Source: Chytridium lagenaria
Lineage: Eukaryota > Chytridiomycota > Chytridiomycetes > Chytridiales > Chytridiaceae
Assembly (NCBI GenBank): GCA_025449115.1
Contig: JAHLKC010000003.1
Coordinates: 248,001-312,000 of the forward strand
Reading direction: 5' to 3'
DNA: 64,000 nt
Shown one piece after another: positions 46,418-60,565 of the stretch. The notes beneath the pieces were generated by a model, which did no database searches, had not been told where the DNA came from, and saw only the letters and a program-made list of their open reading frames with translations. The translations under genes and the position numbers were made by a program. Every line of letters begins with the position of its first letter. Positions within the stretch are counted from its first letter, which is position 1.

Positions 46418-48050
46418 TCAGCCCCACCTCTCCTGCTGCACAATAGCAAACTCCTCTAAATAAACCACATCCTCACCCGTGATCTCACTACCCCCGCAAT
46501 CTTTAGCACATGTATATACCAAAATCGTTCCAAAATCCATTCCCAGCGACATCTGAGATAACATCATTGCGAGATCTTCCGGAGTAGGCATTGTTCCTTT
46601 GACGGTAATTTGACTTCTGCTTTTGCCTCTTCTTTCCTTGTCCGTGCTGCAAGTTGCTCGGTAGGCAGAAGGGAGAGTACAGCAGGCATGAGTTGCATTT
46701 CGAAAACACGTGGAGATTGACACTGCGGACACGGTGGAGGTCCCACTGTCGTGAGGGATTGGAATACCGCGTCTGACGCGTAAAATAATGGTTGTCCGTT
46801 AAACGCGTACCTTAAACAAATATCAGCATACGTGAAGTTAATCAAAAAGCATACCTTAAACACTGTTCAGGCTCCTTCTCAACAGTTTTATAAAATCTTT
46901 TGAACAATTTGTCGTATCCTTTCGGTCTTACTTTTTCATACCCCTCGCCAGCCCAACTCATACCACTACCATCATCACCATCGTCCAGCGCATCCGTATC
47001 AATAGGGATCCCTCCAGACTTGCGATACTGCTCATAAAGTTTGTTCTCGTATTTGTATTGTTCAGAGGCATCAGGGGAATCTTCTTCGTACGCAAATTCC
47101 AGGAGAACCCGGGGAAGGATGCGGCTTTTGACCATGATTCAGCAAGGCAGTTGATGCGGTGTGTCAACGGCTGCGGTTTCGTCGATAGTTGTCGCAGGAC
47201 GTCAGAGTGAGTTTCTTTTTCGGTGCTTCAGCAGGTGTATGGGCTCCACAACGGCCAATTCTTTCACTTCAACCTCCTTAACCTCCGGCTCTTTCATCTA
47301 TAAAAGTATTCAATCATTGAGCGCAAAAATGCGTGTCGTGCCTAACCTTCTTCCCTTCTTCTTTCCCTTTCCGGTGTATCATCCCCCTCTTCTCCCTTGC
47401 CGCTAGCAGCCCATCAAAATCATCTCCGCCTTTCACAGGCGTTTCTGCAGGCATAACCACATATTCTTCATCTCCCCATGCAATCTTCACACCTGTATCA
47501 TCTCCCCACATCTCACCCTCCCCAAACACAGGCGGCGGAAGTGGTGTCCCGAAACTCGCCACCTTTTTTGTTGGCGTGGGGTGGCTTTAAAATTTGGCGT
47601 TGCGTTCTTTTTTGGCGTCTTGGGTTTATTCTTTGTCGGTTTGATGCCACGTAAAACGAGCCAACTTGGGAAAATTAGTTCATGGTAAAAGAGAGATGCC
47701 GAACCTGTTCTTAGTCATGCATGCTTTTTGGTTACACCCCATACATACAGAATCCGTTCTTGCGTCCAGGATGCGCTGCAACAATTTGAGTGACGAGATA
47801 TAGGAAGCGACCGCAGTTCCGGCATCTGGATAGTGGGATGGGGGTTCCGTTTTACAATCCAACCAGATCTGGAAAAACCATATCAATGATTGCGAATGCT
47901 TGCATGCATGCAAGAAAAACGGACTATGGTAACTGCATGCATTTGATCAAGACTTACGGTTTTCCTCCAAGTTATCGGCAAATGAATCTATATCTTGGTC
48001 CTTCCCAATCTTATCGCTGGGAAGGCGAGCTGAATGCTGTTGTCTGCCAT
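46418..48050 (-). CDS. TSR4: PDCD2 / Tsr4 family protein (ribosomal protein uS5 chaperone)
   Basis: The PDCD2/Tsr4 family escorts nascent Rps2 (uS5) into 40S assembly. MADNSIQLAFP opens the protein. After an intron comes the N-terminal cysteine cluster with PLSRCRNCGRFLYLVTQIVA (frame-corrected around 47800) and GCNQKACMTKNRF. A linker contains MASFGTPLPPPVFGEGEMWG and KIAWGDEEYVVMPAETPVKG. The conserved C-terminal domain is clear: SRILPRVLLEFAYEEDSPDA, SEQYKYENKLYEQYRKSGGI, YDKLFKRFYKTVEKEPEQCL, RYAFNGQPLFYASDA, CPQCQSPRVFEMQLMPAVLS, LGMDFGTILVYTCAKDCGGS, and the ending VYLEEFAIVQQERWG. Both Cys pairs (CPQC, CAKDC) of the C-terminal zinc site are present. The stop is at 46418-46420. Introns near 46730, 46845 and 47150-47320; several frame breaks in the linker. 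Confidence 0.9.
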
Positions 48051-48210
48051 TACATTGCTGTAAAAAAAAAGGGTGACAATTCATGATGCATGTCAAAGCA
48101 ACTTCTATTATTCCATCATCAATCTACCCATGCGATTATAAAAGTGGGTAGAGGGTATCCAAAGTATTCCCAAGCATAAAAAGTATCTAAAAAAGTTATC
48201 GTAATCGTCA

Positions 48211-50967
48211 TCATCCACCCTTGGTTTGACGCGAAAAAGACGGCTCCTGCCCTGCAGGATGCACCGTTTTCCCCTTGGCAGCCACAGTGGGCGGCCCCTT
48301 CCCTTCATCGCTGGACTTCTCCCCGTCCTTTCTACCTTCATTGTCAAACTCCCCAGTAGAAACGGCGTTATTTAGCGGCTTCTCACTGCCTTCACATCCA
48401 TCCCACTATTGCCGACCTTTACCCCAAAAAACTCTGCATACACCTTTCCCATCCGTCTCTTCACCAACATCCTAGTCTTAACCCGAGGCACAATTCCGAC
48501 CTCGAACAACCCTTTTAAAAACCCCTAACCGTCTCCTTACCACCTTTCTCACTAAACCCACAAGTAGCCCTTCATCGCCTTCCTCAACAAACCCCTCCCA
48601 ACCTTAAACCTCTCCTGCATCTTCCTATACACCTCCATCGCCCTCCCAACATCCCCCATCACACTCTCACACCAAATTAATATCACATACATCCCGGCGT
48701 CACCTCTCCCCTATTAATCCAGCAAGAACCCTTGATCCCGGATAATCCTCATCACCATCGCCGCATTAAGCGCCGCTTTCAAAATCCTCGGATCGGTAAC
48801 ATCCGCGCCCAACCCTTCTAACGTCTTCACCATATTCATGACCTTTACGCCCCCCACAGGCCTACGTCCACGTCGACGCACCTTAACCCTTTCCACAAAT
48901 TTCCGTCCACGTCGGCGTGGTATGGTTTTCTACGACGCGTCGGGAACCGCGGACGAGTTCCGACGCTCGAGAACGCCTCACCGTTTTCACGATAACCGCG
49001 CTCCGAGCTTCACGTGCACAAGCGGAAAGATAGGCAGACGCGACGTGCGGATCAATGTGTTGACGATTGTGATGAAGCCGATGCAACAAAAGTGACGAGT
49101 ATTTCAGGCGAAGGTTGGAGCCAATTTTAGGAGTTTTAGGGAGGACGCCAATATGTGTGTTTCGGGGGACACCAGGTGAAGAATGTAACTGATTTCGGTT
49201 GAGTTTGGGTGGGAGAGTAGCGAAGGAAGAAACTAGAAAGACGAGGTGATTTCCAAAGTGGATGGCTGGGAAGATGTTTCAAGGTTTCCGAAAGAACTTG
49301 AGTCACGACACGGCTCCCAGACAATTTTGAAGCTGAGACAGAACAATGCGACGAGATGCGCGTCTACGGACGGTTTGATGTTTCGGCAGTCCTCTTGCTC
49401 CATGACTAACATCCGAAACACTTGGAGAGCATGCACCACTTCCTTTCTCTGAAAATAAGACTTAATGAGACGATGATAGTAAAAACGGTCTGGTTCGACT
49501 CCATCTCGTTCATCATCTCCACAAACTTCACGAGCTCCATCCGATCGTCTTTCACGAGGTGACAGAGAAGGGCGACACCGTAAGCGTCAGCGTCGGGTTG
49601 AACACCACGTGATTTCATGATGGCAAGAATATGCATAGATAGGGAGGTTCTCTGAGTCTCTGTGATATACGTAGCAACACTGAAAAGGCGACGAGCGTCG
49701 GTTTTACAGAGGATGGCAGAGAACAGCGTAAAAAGTGTCAAAGATCCTTCCAAGCTTGTAAGCCAGCGAGGACTACGTTTCGAGTCCCGAGAACATCCGC
49801 CACGTTTTTCTTTGCAACCACCACTGCACTTTTTAGGCCACCTCCACACGCGTTAACAACTGTCCAGCCATCCTTTCAATGATTGGCACAAGGTGATCCC
49901 GCGAATGCTTATCCGTATTGCAAAACAACTTAACGATGATGGTGAGAGTAACGATATCCGGCTCAATCGGTGTCTTTCAAAGCGTTCGAGAACAGGCTCG
50001 ATGGGCCCCCCGCAAGACGCCGTGCAACTCAACACAGAGTTGAGAACATCCCTGGACATCGAAACTCCAAGCCCCTCTATATCAACATATACTCCGAACA
50101 GCACGTAAATCACCGACCCTCGCAACCGTCACAATCAAATCTTTAAAAACCCTTCATCCAACTTCGCCCCTGTCTTTTTCGCACGCTCATATAAGTCTTT
50201 AACTCCTGTCACGTGCCGTTCACGTCTCAACACCCCCATCAAACTCTTACACCTCTCTCATCGAGTACAACTCCAGCCTTTCCCATTTCATCATAAACTC
50301 TACATAAATCCTTCCACGTGCCCCTCTCAGCAGCCGCCCCCAATATCAATCGATAACTCTCTAAATCCCTTAATCCTCCAAACTTGTTCCACCTTTCAAA
50401 CACATTTTGCCATAACCGATCAAACGGCACGCGATCTAAAAAAAGCGAACGTATAGGAGATGCCGCAAATCGTGTTCCTGTGGTGTAAGCCCGACTTTGA
50501 GCATGAGTTTCAAGATGTGTTCTATAGCGGAACCGCGGTCGATTTCAGGAGGATCTAGGGAGGGGCATGAGAGAGGAGGGAAAGGAGATGGCGAAAGGTC
50601 GGGGCAAAAATGGAGAGAAGACGGCTTTTATGGTGGGGTCTGATATGCGATTGGAGTCTGATGTGAGGGTTTTGAAAGTGAACCATGCTATTCTAAGGTC
50701 TCCTCTTTGCAGTGCGTCGGTGAGTGTTTGGAGGGTGATGGAGTGTGCGTCAGGATTTGATAAGGGATTTCGGGATTCCGAAGGCCAATTAAATTCTGAA
50801 TGGTGTCGTGTCTCTGTATTAATGAGTCCAATGTCGGATGGTACTGTTCGGCGAATAAATGCGGATGGTAATGTGGAAGATGATGTTGACGGTGATATGA
50901 ATGGTAATATGGTTGTGAAGAGGATGGACAAGTTTTTTGTAATGGGTGGGCTCCGAAATTTGAGCAT
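48211..50967 (-). CDS. Pentatricopeptide repeat (PPR) protein, probably mitochondrial
   Basis: MLKFRSPPITKNLSILFTTI opens a presequence-like N-terminus rich in Ser, Thr, Arg and Pro, followed by ITLQTLTDALQRGDLRIAWF. PPR-type helix pairs are visible across several frames: FGGLRDLESYRLILGAAAER, GTWKDLCRVYDEMGKAGVVL, then MKSRGVQPDADAYGVALLCH and LVKDDRMELVKFVEMMNEM. A C-terminal Lys/Gly-rich tail (STGEFDNEGRKDGEKSSDEG, KGPPTVAAKG) ends at the stop at 48211-48213. The pattern A..RG..PD..AY..L/LLG is typical of PPR motifs, which bind single-stranded RNA in mitochondria. The gene appears intron-poor but is broken in frame at roughly eight places, so the repeat count and the specific orthologue (for example a Cbp1- or Aep-like factor) cannot be told. 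Confidence 0.6.
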
Positions 50968-53900
50968 AATCAAGATTACGCCTCTTAGACGGTACGCGTG
51001 TGATAAGAGGACGGCGTTAAAGAATACGACGAGATTATTTCCACGTCATGTGCCGGAGGATCCTTGTTGATCACTGCAGAATCATCCACAGGTCCTCTCG
51101 CGTCAATCCATCCCCAAAAGCACATTTGCTGGATCCCACAATCGAATGTCCCTTGACCCTCCCGGCCCCATAAGGTCTAGATGACAGCCTCCGTTTAGTC
51201 TGAATGCACATTTCTAGACACATGGTTGTGCGGTATGATCGTGAGAGCAAAGGATTCCGCCGGCGGATCACTGGGCACATTGTTGTTGAGCTGGGATGGT
51301 GAAGAGGAGAGAAAGAGCTTGGAGGGCGGCGGGGAGGTAGGGAGATATGGAGGATGAGATCATCTGGTGGGATTCGGGAGGGTGATGGTGTAATGCGGCG
51401 GCACAACCAACGATCTAATTTCTTTAACCCAAATGATATGTCAGTTCTTGATTATTTATCGCATGAGCTTGTAAAAAAAAAGATTATCACTGTGAAGTTC
51501 AAGTCACCTGAATTGTAGGACGGCAGTATCCACGGCATTGGGTGAGTGAGGACTGCTGGCTGACAGCGGTTTGGTTGTTTCCCCAAAATGGTTTATTTCA
51601 AAAACCGTTTTCTCCCTCACTCCGCTGATAATCTGCCTAGGATATCACTTGCCTCCCAAACACCTCTCCGCGGTAATAATTCAGGTCGTGAGCAAGCGGT
51701 TGGAAATGTAGGATCCCAGCCAAAAGATAAAGTAGGCGAGCCCAGAATTGATGCTTATGAAAAAAAGAAGAAAATCAATACCGAGTGAGTCAAAAGTCAG
51801 CATTATGCTGACAAGCTCACCAAAACAACACTATTCTGAGCAGAGGCATCTTTAAACCTGTCATCCTCGAATACGCAGTTTAATTATGGCTTGTTAGAAT
51901 ACGTTAACGTTTATTGAAAAAAACTTGATCAACTCAGGAAAAGAGTGATCTGGGGCGTATGCGGTATACCGATGTCACCATAGCTCCAACAATCATACGC
52001 GCACTTCGAAAACTGTAGGCCTACTTTTATTTATGATACTAATGGTCAGACTCGTTTCTTTCTTTGGTTTGACTGGAATATTGATTCTTGATAGTCACTA
52101 ACTGTAGTTTGACCTCATGAACACCGATGCCTCAAAGCCCAATTTCCCAGAGACTCTAACCCGTAATTATCATAGGAGCTCAAGTTTACCGCCCCAGACA
52201 TCAAATATATAGAATTATACCATATTTGTAATTGCTTGAAAGCGATCAAGCCCAGAACGACTTGCATTTACTGAGACACTCCATCAGGGCAGTTCAAACC
52301 TGTACAGCAACGATAGACTTTGAGCAAGTGCGGGTCGAACGGAGGAGGCTTCATTGCAGCATTTCTACAAAACTCTTTAATTATATTGTATCAATTAGTT
52401 GAATTTGCAGAACAAACGCTGTATCGACTTCCCGAACCAGCTGCGATACCGATCCCCGACGCGCGGGGTATGGAAGAAACGTTGCCAATAACCCAGGAGT
52501 GCCCGGGACATATTTAGACTGCAGCGGTGGTTATTTTTCACAATGTAACGCGTTACCGCAGTCGGCAATGGTTTATTTGAAAATATCATCTATAGCTCCT
52601 CAAATTTACGGAGTCTGATGCGGATATATAATCTAACGATCCCCTATTTTTTATGTCAAGCTGTGTACGAAAACATCCGCGTTTTTCTCCTGTGAGTCGG
52701 CGAATAGGATTGTGGATGATTTCTCGTTTTTTAAAAATAGCACTGAGTATGAGACAAGGTAAAAAGGTACGAGTTTATGATATGTCGGAATCTACGCATG
52801 CCGAATATATTGGTTGATATATTCATGATAGCTCCGCGTGATCGTCATTAGATGTCAAGATGAGCTTTGGATACCGACAAAGCGCGCGGACTTTGACCGA
52901 TCACAAAACAGGGACTACTACGATGTTTGCGGTTGCTTTGCGAGAAAGTAATCCCACACTCAGAATAATAGCAGTTAAATTATACGTGTCTGCAGCACGG
53001 TGCTGCTATAAATACTTAAAGTGGGCATGCGCACGCGGCTTCATTGCGTGTACAGTGAACCCTTTACGAAGAAATGAGAACAAAAAAAAGCAGAGGAGTG
53101 TTTGATTCGCGCGTAAAAATGTTGCACCTTTTTGACCATATTCCTTTTAATGTTTAAGATACCTATAATGAAAAAGTCAAGCGTAAAAGTAAAGATAATA
53201 TTAAAGACAAAATTCAATCCAATTACCCGGAACGGGACATATTCTGAAGAAGGTCGAGAAAATATATAGTTCCTGAAATGGAAGTAATGTGGCAAAGTGT
53301 AAACAATGTATACGTGCATCATATTAGCGTGAAAGTTATTGTCAATTATGGGAAATCCGTATTTTCTTAATTTTCTTTTTTTGATATATTTATATGCAAG
53401 ACAAACGAATACAAAAAGGAAGGAGGCACCATAGACTCGACCTCAACGAGACTTTATAGTTCGAAGTTTAAAGCATGACCCGAAAGTACATAAAAATGTT
53501 TTGAATTTAAACACGACTCTCGGCGGATACCAGCCGACGAATCGCCGATTAGTAAAAGCAGTTGCTAGATCCCGCATTCTTTTGGTGCTTCTGAAAACTT
53601 GGGAGTTATGACTAGGGACGATTTGTGGACGCTGATACAATTAATCGTCGTCGTTGAATAACGGAGTGGAAAATATTAGAGATGACGAATCAAGGAAGAA
53701 GGCGCAGTCCATGCCATAAATTCTACAATAATGAATGCAGGCGCGTAGTCAAAGGGTATCTTTGGCGTACTGTTGTTGCGTGCATGCGTCTCGTACACCG
53801 TCATGTCCATCACACGATGGTATTCTTTTCAAGACTTGCTATGTATCATCCTGCGTGTATTTTTTTTAATTAAGACTAGAGTTTTGATGGAATGGATGGA

Positions 53901-54170
53901 GGTGCCGCCCCCCGTTGACAGTAGTCGCCTCCTCCCCTCCTCATTCTGTCCTCTATCAAAATTCAATTCAACCTCAGAAGGCCCAACCTCAATAAAAAAC
54001 ATCCACCCCTCGCATCCTGCATTCTGATTGGGCGACATCAAATGTTATCCACTTAAAGAGACTATGATTTCTAAATATATAACATGATCTTATACTCTCC
54101 AAGTGGATGTTTCTGCCTTCAAATGTAATCCCAAAATATACATACACACCCAAAGAAAAAAAAAAACCTT
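50968..54170. other. Gene-poor region of about 3.2 kb
   Basis: On the minus strand, 51071-51406 is an open frame rich in Pro/Arg/Ser without recognisable content. On the plus strand an ATG at 51588 opens MVYFKNRFLPHSADNLPRIS and runs 66 codons. Its first residues recall the RNase P/MRP subunit Pop5 (MVRFKNRYLL), but nothing after position 10 agrees. From 51850 to 54170 the sequence is AT-leaning with only short open frames; I see no RNA gene, repeat family or domain. Confidence 0.4.
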
Positions 54171-54177
54171 TATAAAG
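54171..54177 (+). promoter_or_regulatory. TATA box of the actin gene
   Basis: TATAAAG, 79 bp before the actin ATG, followed by a pyrimidine-rich leader and a CAACAACAACAG stretch just before the start codon. This is a typical strong fungal promoter layout. Confidence 0.6.
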
Positions 54178-54255
54178 CCCCGCCGTCCCCTTCTTCAAAT
54201 TTTCTTGTTCACAAAAACACTTTTCACTTTCTTCAACAACAACAACAGCAGCAAA

Positions 54256-56000
<1,745 letters not shown>

Positions 56001-56671
56001 GGCGCCAACCTACCTTCAGCACCATCCCGCCCCGAATACCTTTTTCATCGTCTTTTGCTATTCCCTTGCTCCGTACTATCTCTAATGCTTTGTGTGGACG
56101 TTCCCATTACCCTTATTTCTTTCTGATTTCATACCTGCGAGCGGGTTTCTTTTTTATCCTGTGTAGCATTTGTTGGATCTCGTACTTTACTTAGTGTGTT
56201 CATGAATTGGCCCTTTGCGTCTTACTTTATTATTAGCACCATTTTAATATTGTGAGTCTCTTTTGTGAAGTTCATGAGCATTGCATTTTTCTTTTTTTCT
56301 ATTGCATCTGGGGTTTTGCTTCACCAATATCTTGCAGCACGCTTGTGTTGTTTGATAGCAAGTATTTTTGGAGAGAGTTCGTTGAGAGTGTTTAGTAAGG
56401 ATTTTCATCATTTTTGTTTTTTGACGTCTTATTCAATCTTTGTTGGGTGATGTACTTTCGGTAGAGGCAGAAAAAGAAGAAAGTGACCCGATGGTCTCAT
56501 GTTGTGGAAATAAACATAAAAAACAATCTTTGGTAATCATTAGTGGATATTGATCTTCAACCGTCGCCAAAAAAAAACAAAAACAACAGAATTATTATAT
56601 CTTTCCAACTACACAACTTGTATTTCATTATTATTTCTTTCCAACGGCACAACTTATATCTCACCCAAACC
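56001..56671. other. Actin 3' region and SYF2 upstream region
   Basis: CT-rich then AT-rich sequence without a credible open frame. It likely contains the actin 3' UTR and the SYF2 promoter. Confidence 0.5.
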
Positions 56672-58352
56672 ATGCCCCCTAAATCCCGCAAATCCATCTC
56701 ATCCAAACCTGTCGACACCCCATCTCGTCGTAAGAGTCGTTCTCAAAAACCCAACAGCGACGAAGAAACTTCACCACCACCACTACCGTCCACCATCGTT
56801 GACACTCCATTAAGACGACGAAAGTCAACGAGGGGCGGCAAGGCTGAAGTTGAAAACAAGGATGCTGTTGAACCTGATAGGGAAGTTGAGGATAAAGATG
56901 ATGAGGAGTTGGAGGATGGGAAAAAGCGAAAGGCACCGGCTTCAGCGAGGAAGACTGTGAAGAGAGGACGGAAGGAGGAGGACAAGGAGGAGGAGGATGA
57001 GGTTACGAAGAGGGAGGGTGGGACGCCTGCGAAGAATCTGGGGAGGAAGAGGACCAGGAAGGATGTTGATGAAGAGGAGGAAAAGGCTGATGAAGATGAA
57101 GGAGAAGGTGAAAGCGATGCGATGAAGGATGGTGCAAATGAAGATAGGAAGGAAGACGAGGCAGAAGAGAGAGTCCGCACAACCTCAGGTTGACGAGTCA
57201 ACGGATGAACCTATGGCCGTCGACGCAGATGCTGAAAAGTCAACAGATGACGTCCCGGAGGAGGAGACGAATGGTGCGCAGTCCGAAGATGCACACGAAG
57301 CAGACGACTCAGTGGAGGAGAATGAGGAGAGGAAGATATCCCAGAAGACCAAGCACAAGAAGAAGACAATGACGAAGATGACGATGGCCTCAATCTCCCT
57401 ACCTCCATAAGATCAAATTCCAACCTTGCCGACCGTCTCAAAAAAGTTAAAAGAACTCAACCGTCTTCGCGTAAGCCCCACTCTCCCTTCCCATTTGGTT
57501 CCATTAACCCCACCTTCGCCAGGACGCTACCCGCACGGAAAATCGCAAAGATGTTTACACTGAATTCCAAGCACAAAAGAAAAACCCTCGCGACGAGATT
57601 CGTCAAGACCGTCTAAAACGCGCCGCCGATATTCTCCAACAAAAACAACATGCTGAAGAAAACGGTCTCGATTATGATCGCATTCGAGCCATGACATATT
57701 CGGTGCAGGATGTGGAGCGGTATGAGAAGAAGGAACGGCAACGGGCGAAAAAGGCGGATAAGGGTTCACAGGTACTTTCCCCCCAAAATTGTTCGTAGTT
57801 TTCTAATGAGGTTTTTTAGATTACGCGCAAGTCGCCGCAAAGAAATACAAAAAGAGCGTTGCATCCATTAAACCTAATTTCACGCAATACCAGACCAAAA
57901 GCGGACTGCAGAGGAGCTCGGAACACGTGTTGGGGGCGAAAGCGATGGCTTTTACAGGGATGCGAATTCGTTGGCTTATGCGGCACAGGCGAAACCTAAT
58001 CCAAAAGCGGTTGAGAAGTTGGTCAAGATTGTTGAGAAGGATGCGGAGAAACGAAAGACGTTCTCCAGGAGACGGAGGCATAATGAGGATGATGATGTGT
58101 ACGTTTTCTATCTCCCCATTATTTTTCTGCTCTTTCTCTTCATTTGGTGGATACTGAGACTGATGTTTGGGTAGCACTTATATCAACGAGAGGAACATGA
58201 GGTTTAACAGGAAAATTGCGAGGGCTTATGATAAGCATACAGCTGATATTAGGGTGAGTTTTGGCTTTCCCCAATCCCTTCATCTTTTCGTATTTTTGGC
58301 CTAATATGTTACATCCATTAAGGCTGCTTTCGAACGTGGAACCGCTTTGTAA
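56672..58352 (+). CDS. SYF2: SYF2, pre-mRNA splicing factor, with long acidic N-terminal extension
   Basis: SYF2 is a Prp19-associated spliceosome component of the activated and catalytic complexes. The family domain is in the 3' half: TENRKDVYTEFQAQKKNPRD, DRLKRAADILQQKQHAEENG, LDYDRIRAMTYSVQDVERYE, KKERQRAKKADKGSQ, DYAQVAAKKYKKSVASIKPN, YAAQAKPNPKAVEKLVKIVE, INERNMRFNRKIARAYDKHT and ADIRAAFERGTAL before TAA 58350-58352. The Pro-Asn-Pro and YINERN motifs are strongly conserved. Before it lies about 250 residues of charged, low-complexity sequence (MPPKSRKSISSKPVDTPSRR, then Glu/Asp/Lys-rich), whereas most SYF2 proteins have a far shorter leader. The extension could be a true addition or a neighbouring gene fused by annotation, but the frames connect through 57180-57470 with one or two breaks. 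Introns lie near 57473, 57770, 58100 and 58254. Confidence 0.88.
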
Positions 58353-59337
58353 ATTCTTCGACACCTTTGTATTTAAGCTCACAATAAAGAGATGTTTTGG
58401 ACACCATAAAATGCTGGGGAAGTTCAATTTTATTCATCACACTCACAGACCCCAGCTTTTAATCTGGTGATGACGGAACTTGCCAAAATGATATAAAACA
58501 CGCGTTTGCATAGGAGTTGGAGATCATTAAGAATATATCAGAAACACTTTTTGCTTTGAATAGAATGGTCAAACATTGCCATCATACATCCTACTTCCAA
58601 CCAACACTAACTAAAAAGCCAAACACTAACAACCTGACGCCTAACTGCGTGCAGAAACGTGTCAATGAGGTGGGTGATGGCTCATTTGAAAAGGCGCGCT
58701 CTGCAGATACGAAAACACCTTTTGAAAGAGTGGAAACAACGCCCTGGTGGGGTTCAGAGAGCTAGCTTAAACATATTTCACTAATTAGAATGACTTTATT
58801 TTTGCTTGTAGAAGATTGCCCCAGCATAGTTGGAACATGAAACAAGAACTATTATGCTCAGAAATGTCACACCTTCTTTCTGCCTTGCAGAGAGTGGTCA
58901 ACCATGCATTACAATTTGACAGCCATATCATGCATTACATTCTGGTATGACCGCGTCAACCTAAGAATAATGGAAGGGTAGAATGTAAGGGCACCGGACT
59001 TTTCATTTTTATCTCCATTGATACATATTTTTTGTTTGCATGAGATAGCCATGTATGTACCTCAGTCTAAAATCATTAAGGAATATTCCATTAGTTTTAT
59101 CATGTTAGAACTATAGGTGGTCAAGGTAGACACCGTGTGTGTCTCTTGGTTGTCTGTTGTAACGGCGGAGGTCTTCCTGGGTGAGTTCTTCACCTTCTCC
59201 TGCAAAGATAGAGTAGTCGACATATCCATACTTCAGCCCGAATCTGGATATGAACAAGATCATAAAAGTCTAATTGTCCATAATCTGGTCAACAAGAGAA
59301 GCACAAGGGTGGTAGGCTGAGATGGGAGCGGTGTTAC
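58353..59337. other. Junction between SYF2 and retrotransposon sequence
   Basis: An 82-codon plus-strand frame at 58517-58765 (MEIIKNISETLFALNRMVKH) is unrecognised. From about 59110 to 59320 sequence reads open on both strands (minus: KYGYVDYSIFAGEGEELTQE), which may be a fragment of another element. No LTR start is recognisable before 59338, so the 5' LTR and gag of the decayed copia element are missing or unrecognisable. Confidence 0.35.
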
Positions 59338-60153
59338 ATGAGCGCGCCATCGGACAAGAACAAGTCTGCAAACGCGAGTCCAATTGCCTTTATGGCTATT
59401 GTGCGTCAGGTTGATGCGGAGGCTGGGGAAGCCTTGTCGGTAACGCTGGGGAAGCGGGATGACCAATGGATTCTGGACGCTGGAGAAACTCACCATATGA
59501 ACTTCTCGAAGGATGGTTTGCGGGGCTACCGCGTCGCGAGCAGCTGCGTAAAAACTGCAGAGCACGGTGAAGGAATACGCGTGGAGGGAAGAGAAGATTT
59601 AACTCTCAGCATCAAGGTCGGGAAGGCCACGAAAACGATCACGCACAAGAACGTACTTTATGTGCCGGAGCTCACGCGTAATCTCATCTCCCTGGGTTCG
59701 GCAGCGTCGTGTGGCGTTGTTTTGTAGTCATCCAGCGGCAGGTATCGCCTTAGACACGTCGGATCGAACAACGTGACGGCAGAGCTCAAGGTTGAGGGCA
59801 ACCTTTTTTATCTGGTACAGCCAGACACCGCAGCAAACACCACAATGGGGTGAAAAGCCAGTCGCTGAACGGCGCGCTTATTTGGCATTGACGAATGGGT
59901 CACATCTCGAGAAGGCGGAGAAGAACCTCGAAAAATTGGCAACGGGTGTATGCATCAAAAGCGGTCGCTTATCAAGAATGCTAACTGCATGCTGAGCGAT
60001 GCGAGTCTGGACAGCAAGTTTCAGGGAGAGGCTGTTACGTGTGACACGTACCTGCACAATCGATCTCCTCGTATGTATGGGCTTACACCTCTGGAAGGCT
60101 TCACAGGAAGAAATCCGAACTTAAAAACGCGTTCGAGTCTTTGTTTGCGCGTG

Positions 60154-60158
60154 TTACG
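60154..60158. repeat. Target-site duplication, left copy (TTACG)
   Basis: TTACG directly before the solo LTR, repeated at 60561-60565 directly after it. Confidence 0.85.
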
Positions 60159-60560
60159 TGTAGGGGTTTACGGGGCTCTTCTAATAACACGGAATAACTA
60201 ATAAATTAATAATAACGAATGTAAACTGGTGACTACTGAATAATACTGATGACAACTAACTTTGTATTATTAAACGCTTCCAAAACACTACAGGTAAATA
60301 TGAGGGCGGCACTCCAGGCTAACAAGGTCTCATGACCCGTTCATCCCTCATTGTCACAAACAAACATGTAAAGTAACTAAACCAAATCACGCGCGGGGAT
60401 TCACGTGCGAGGATTAACGCTGACACAATGGTATGAGCAGCAAAACGAGTGATAAATTTAACCTCAGAACTTCAGGCAGGAAACAGTGCGGGGCATAAAT
60501 AAACTTAGTGAAATAAAGAATGCGGGTAAGTAAAACAAACTAGAAAGATGAAACCCAACA
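60159..60560 (-). mobile_element. Solo LTR (402 bp), minus orientation, inside integrase
   Basis: The copy reads TGTAGGGGTTTACGGGGCTC at its left end and ...AACCCAACA at its right end, so in its own orientation it is TGTTGGGTTTCATC...CCTACA, the TG...CA form of an LTR. Its right end matches, in reverse complement, the first 45 bp of the LTR starting at 62758. A perfect 5-bp target duplication (TTACG) flanks it. It splits the integrase frame between FVCACYV-like and VPKEQRKKM. No internal domain is attached, so it arose by insertion followed by LTR-LTR recombination. Confidence 0.88.
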
Positions 60561-60565
60561 TTACG
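60561..60565. repeat. Target-site duplication, right copy (TTACG)
   Basis: Right-hand copy of the 5-bp duplication flanking the solo LTR. Confidence 0.85.

Noticed and set aside
51071..51406. Structured RNA gene (RNase P or SRP-like) in a G/C-rich stretch
   Set aside because: I could not find the conserved core motifs of either RNA, and no polymerase III box or terminator is evident.
51588..51788. Pop5 (RNase P/MRP subunit) from the opening MVYFKNRFL
   Set aside because: Only the first nine or ten residues fit; the following 55 residues have no Pop5 features and no splice donor near residue 10 leads to them.
56743..57201. 152-codon minus-strand open frame opposite SYF2, Ser-rich
   Set aside because: It is the antisense of the Glu/Lys/Asp repeats of the SYF2 extension and has no splice structure of its own.
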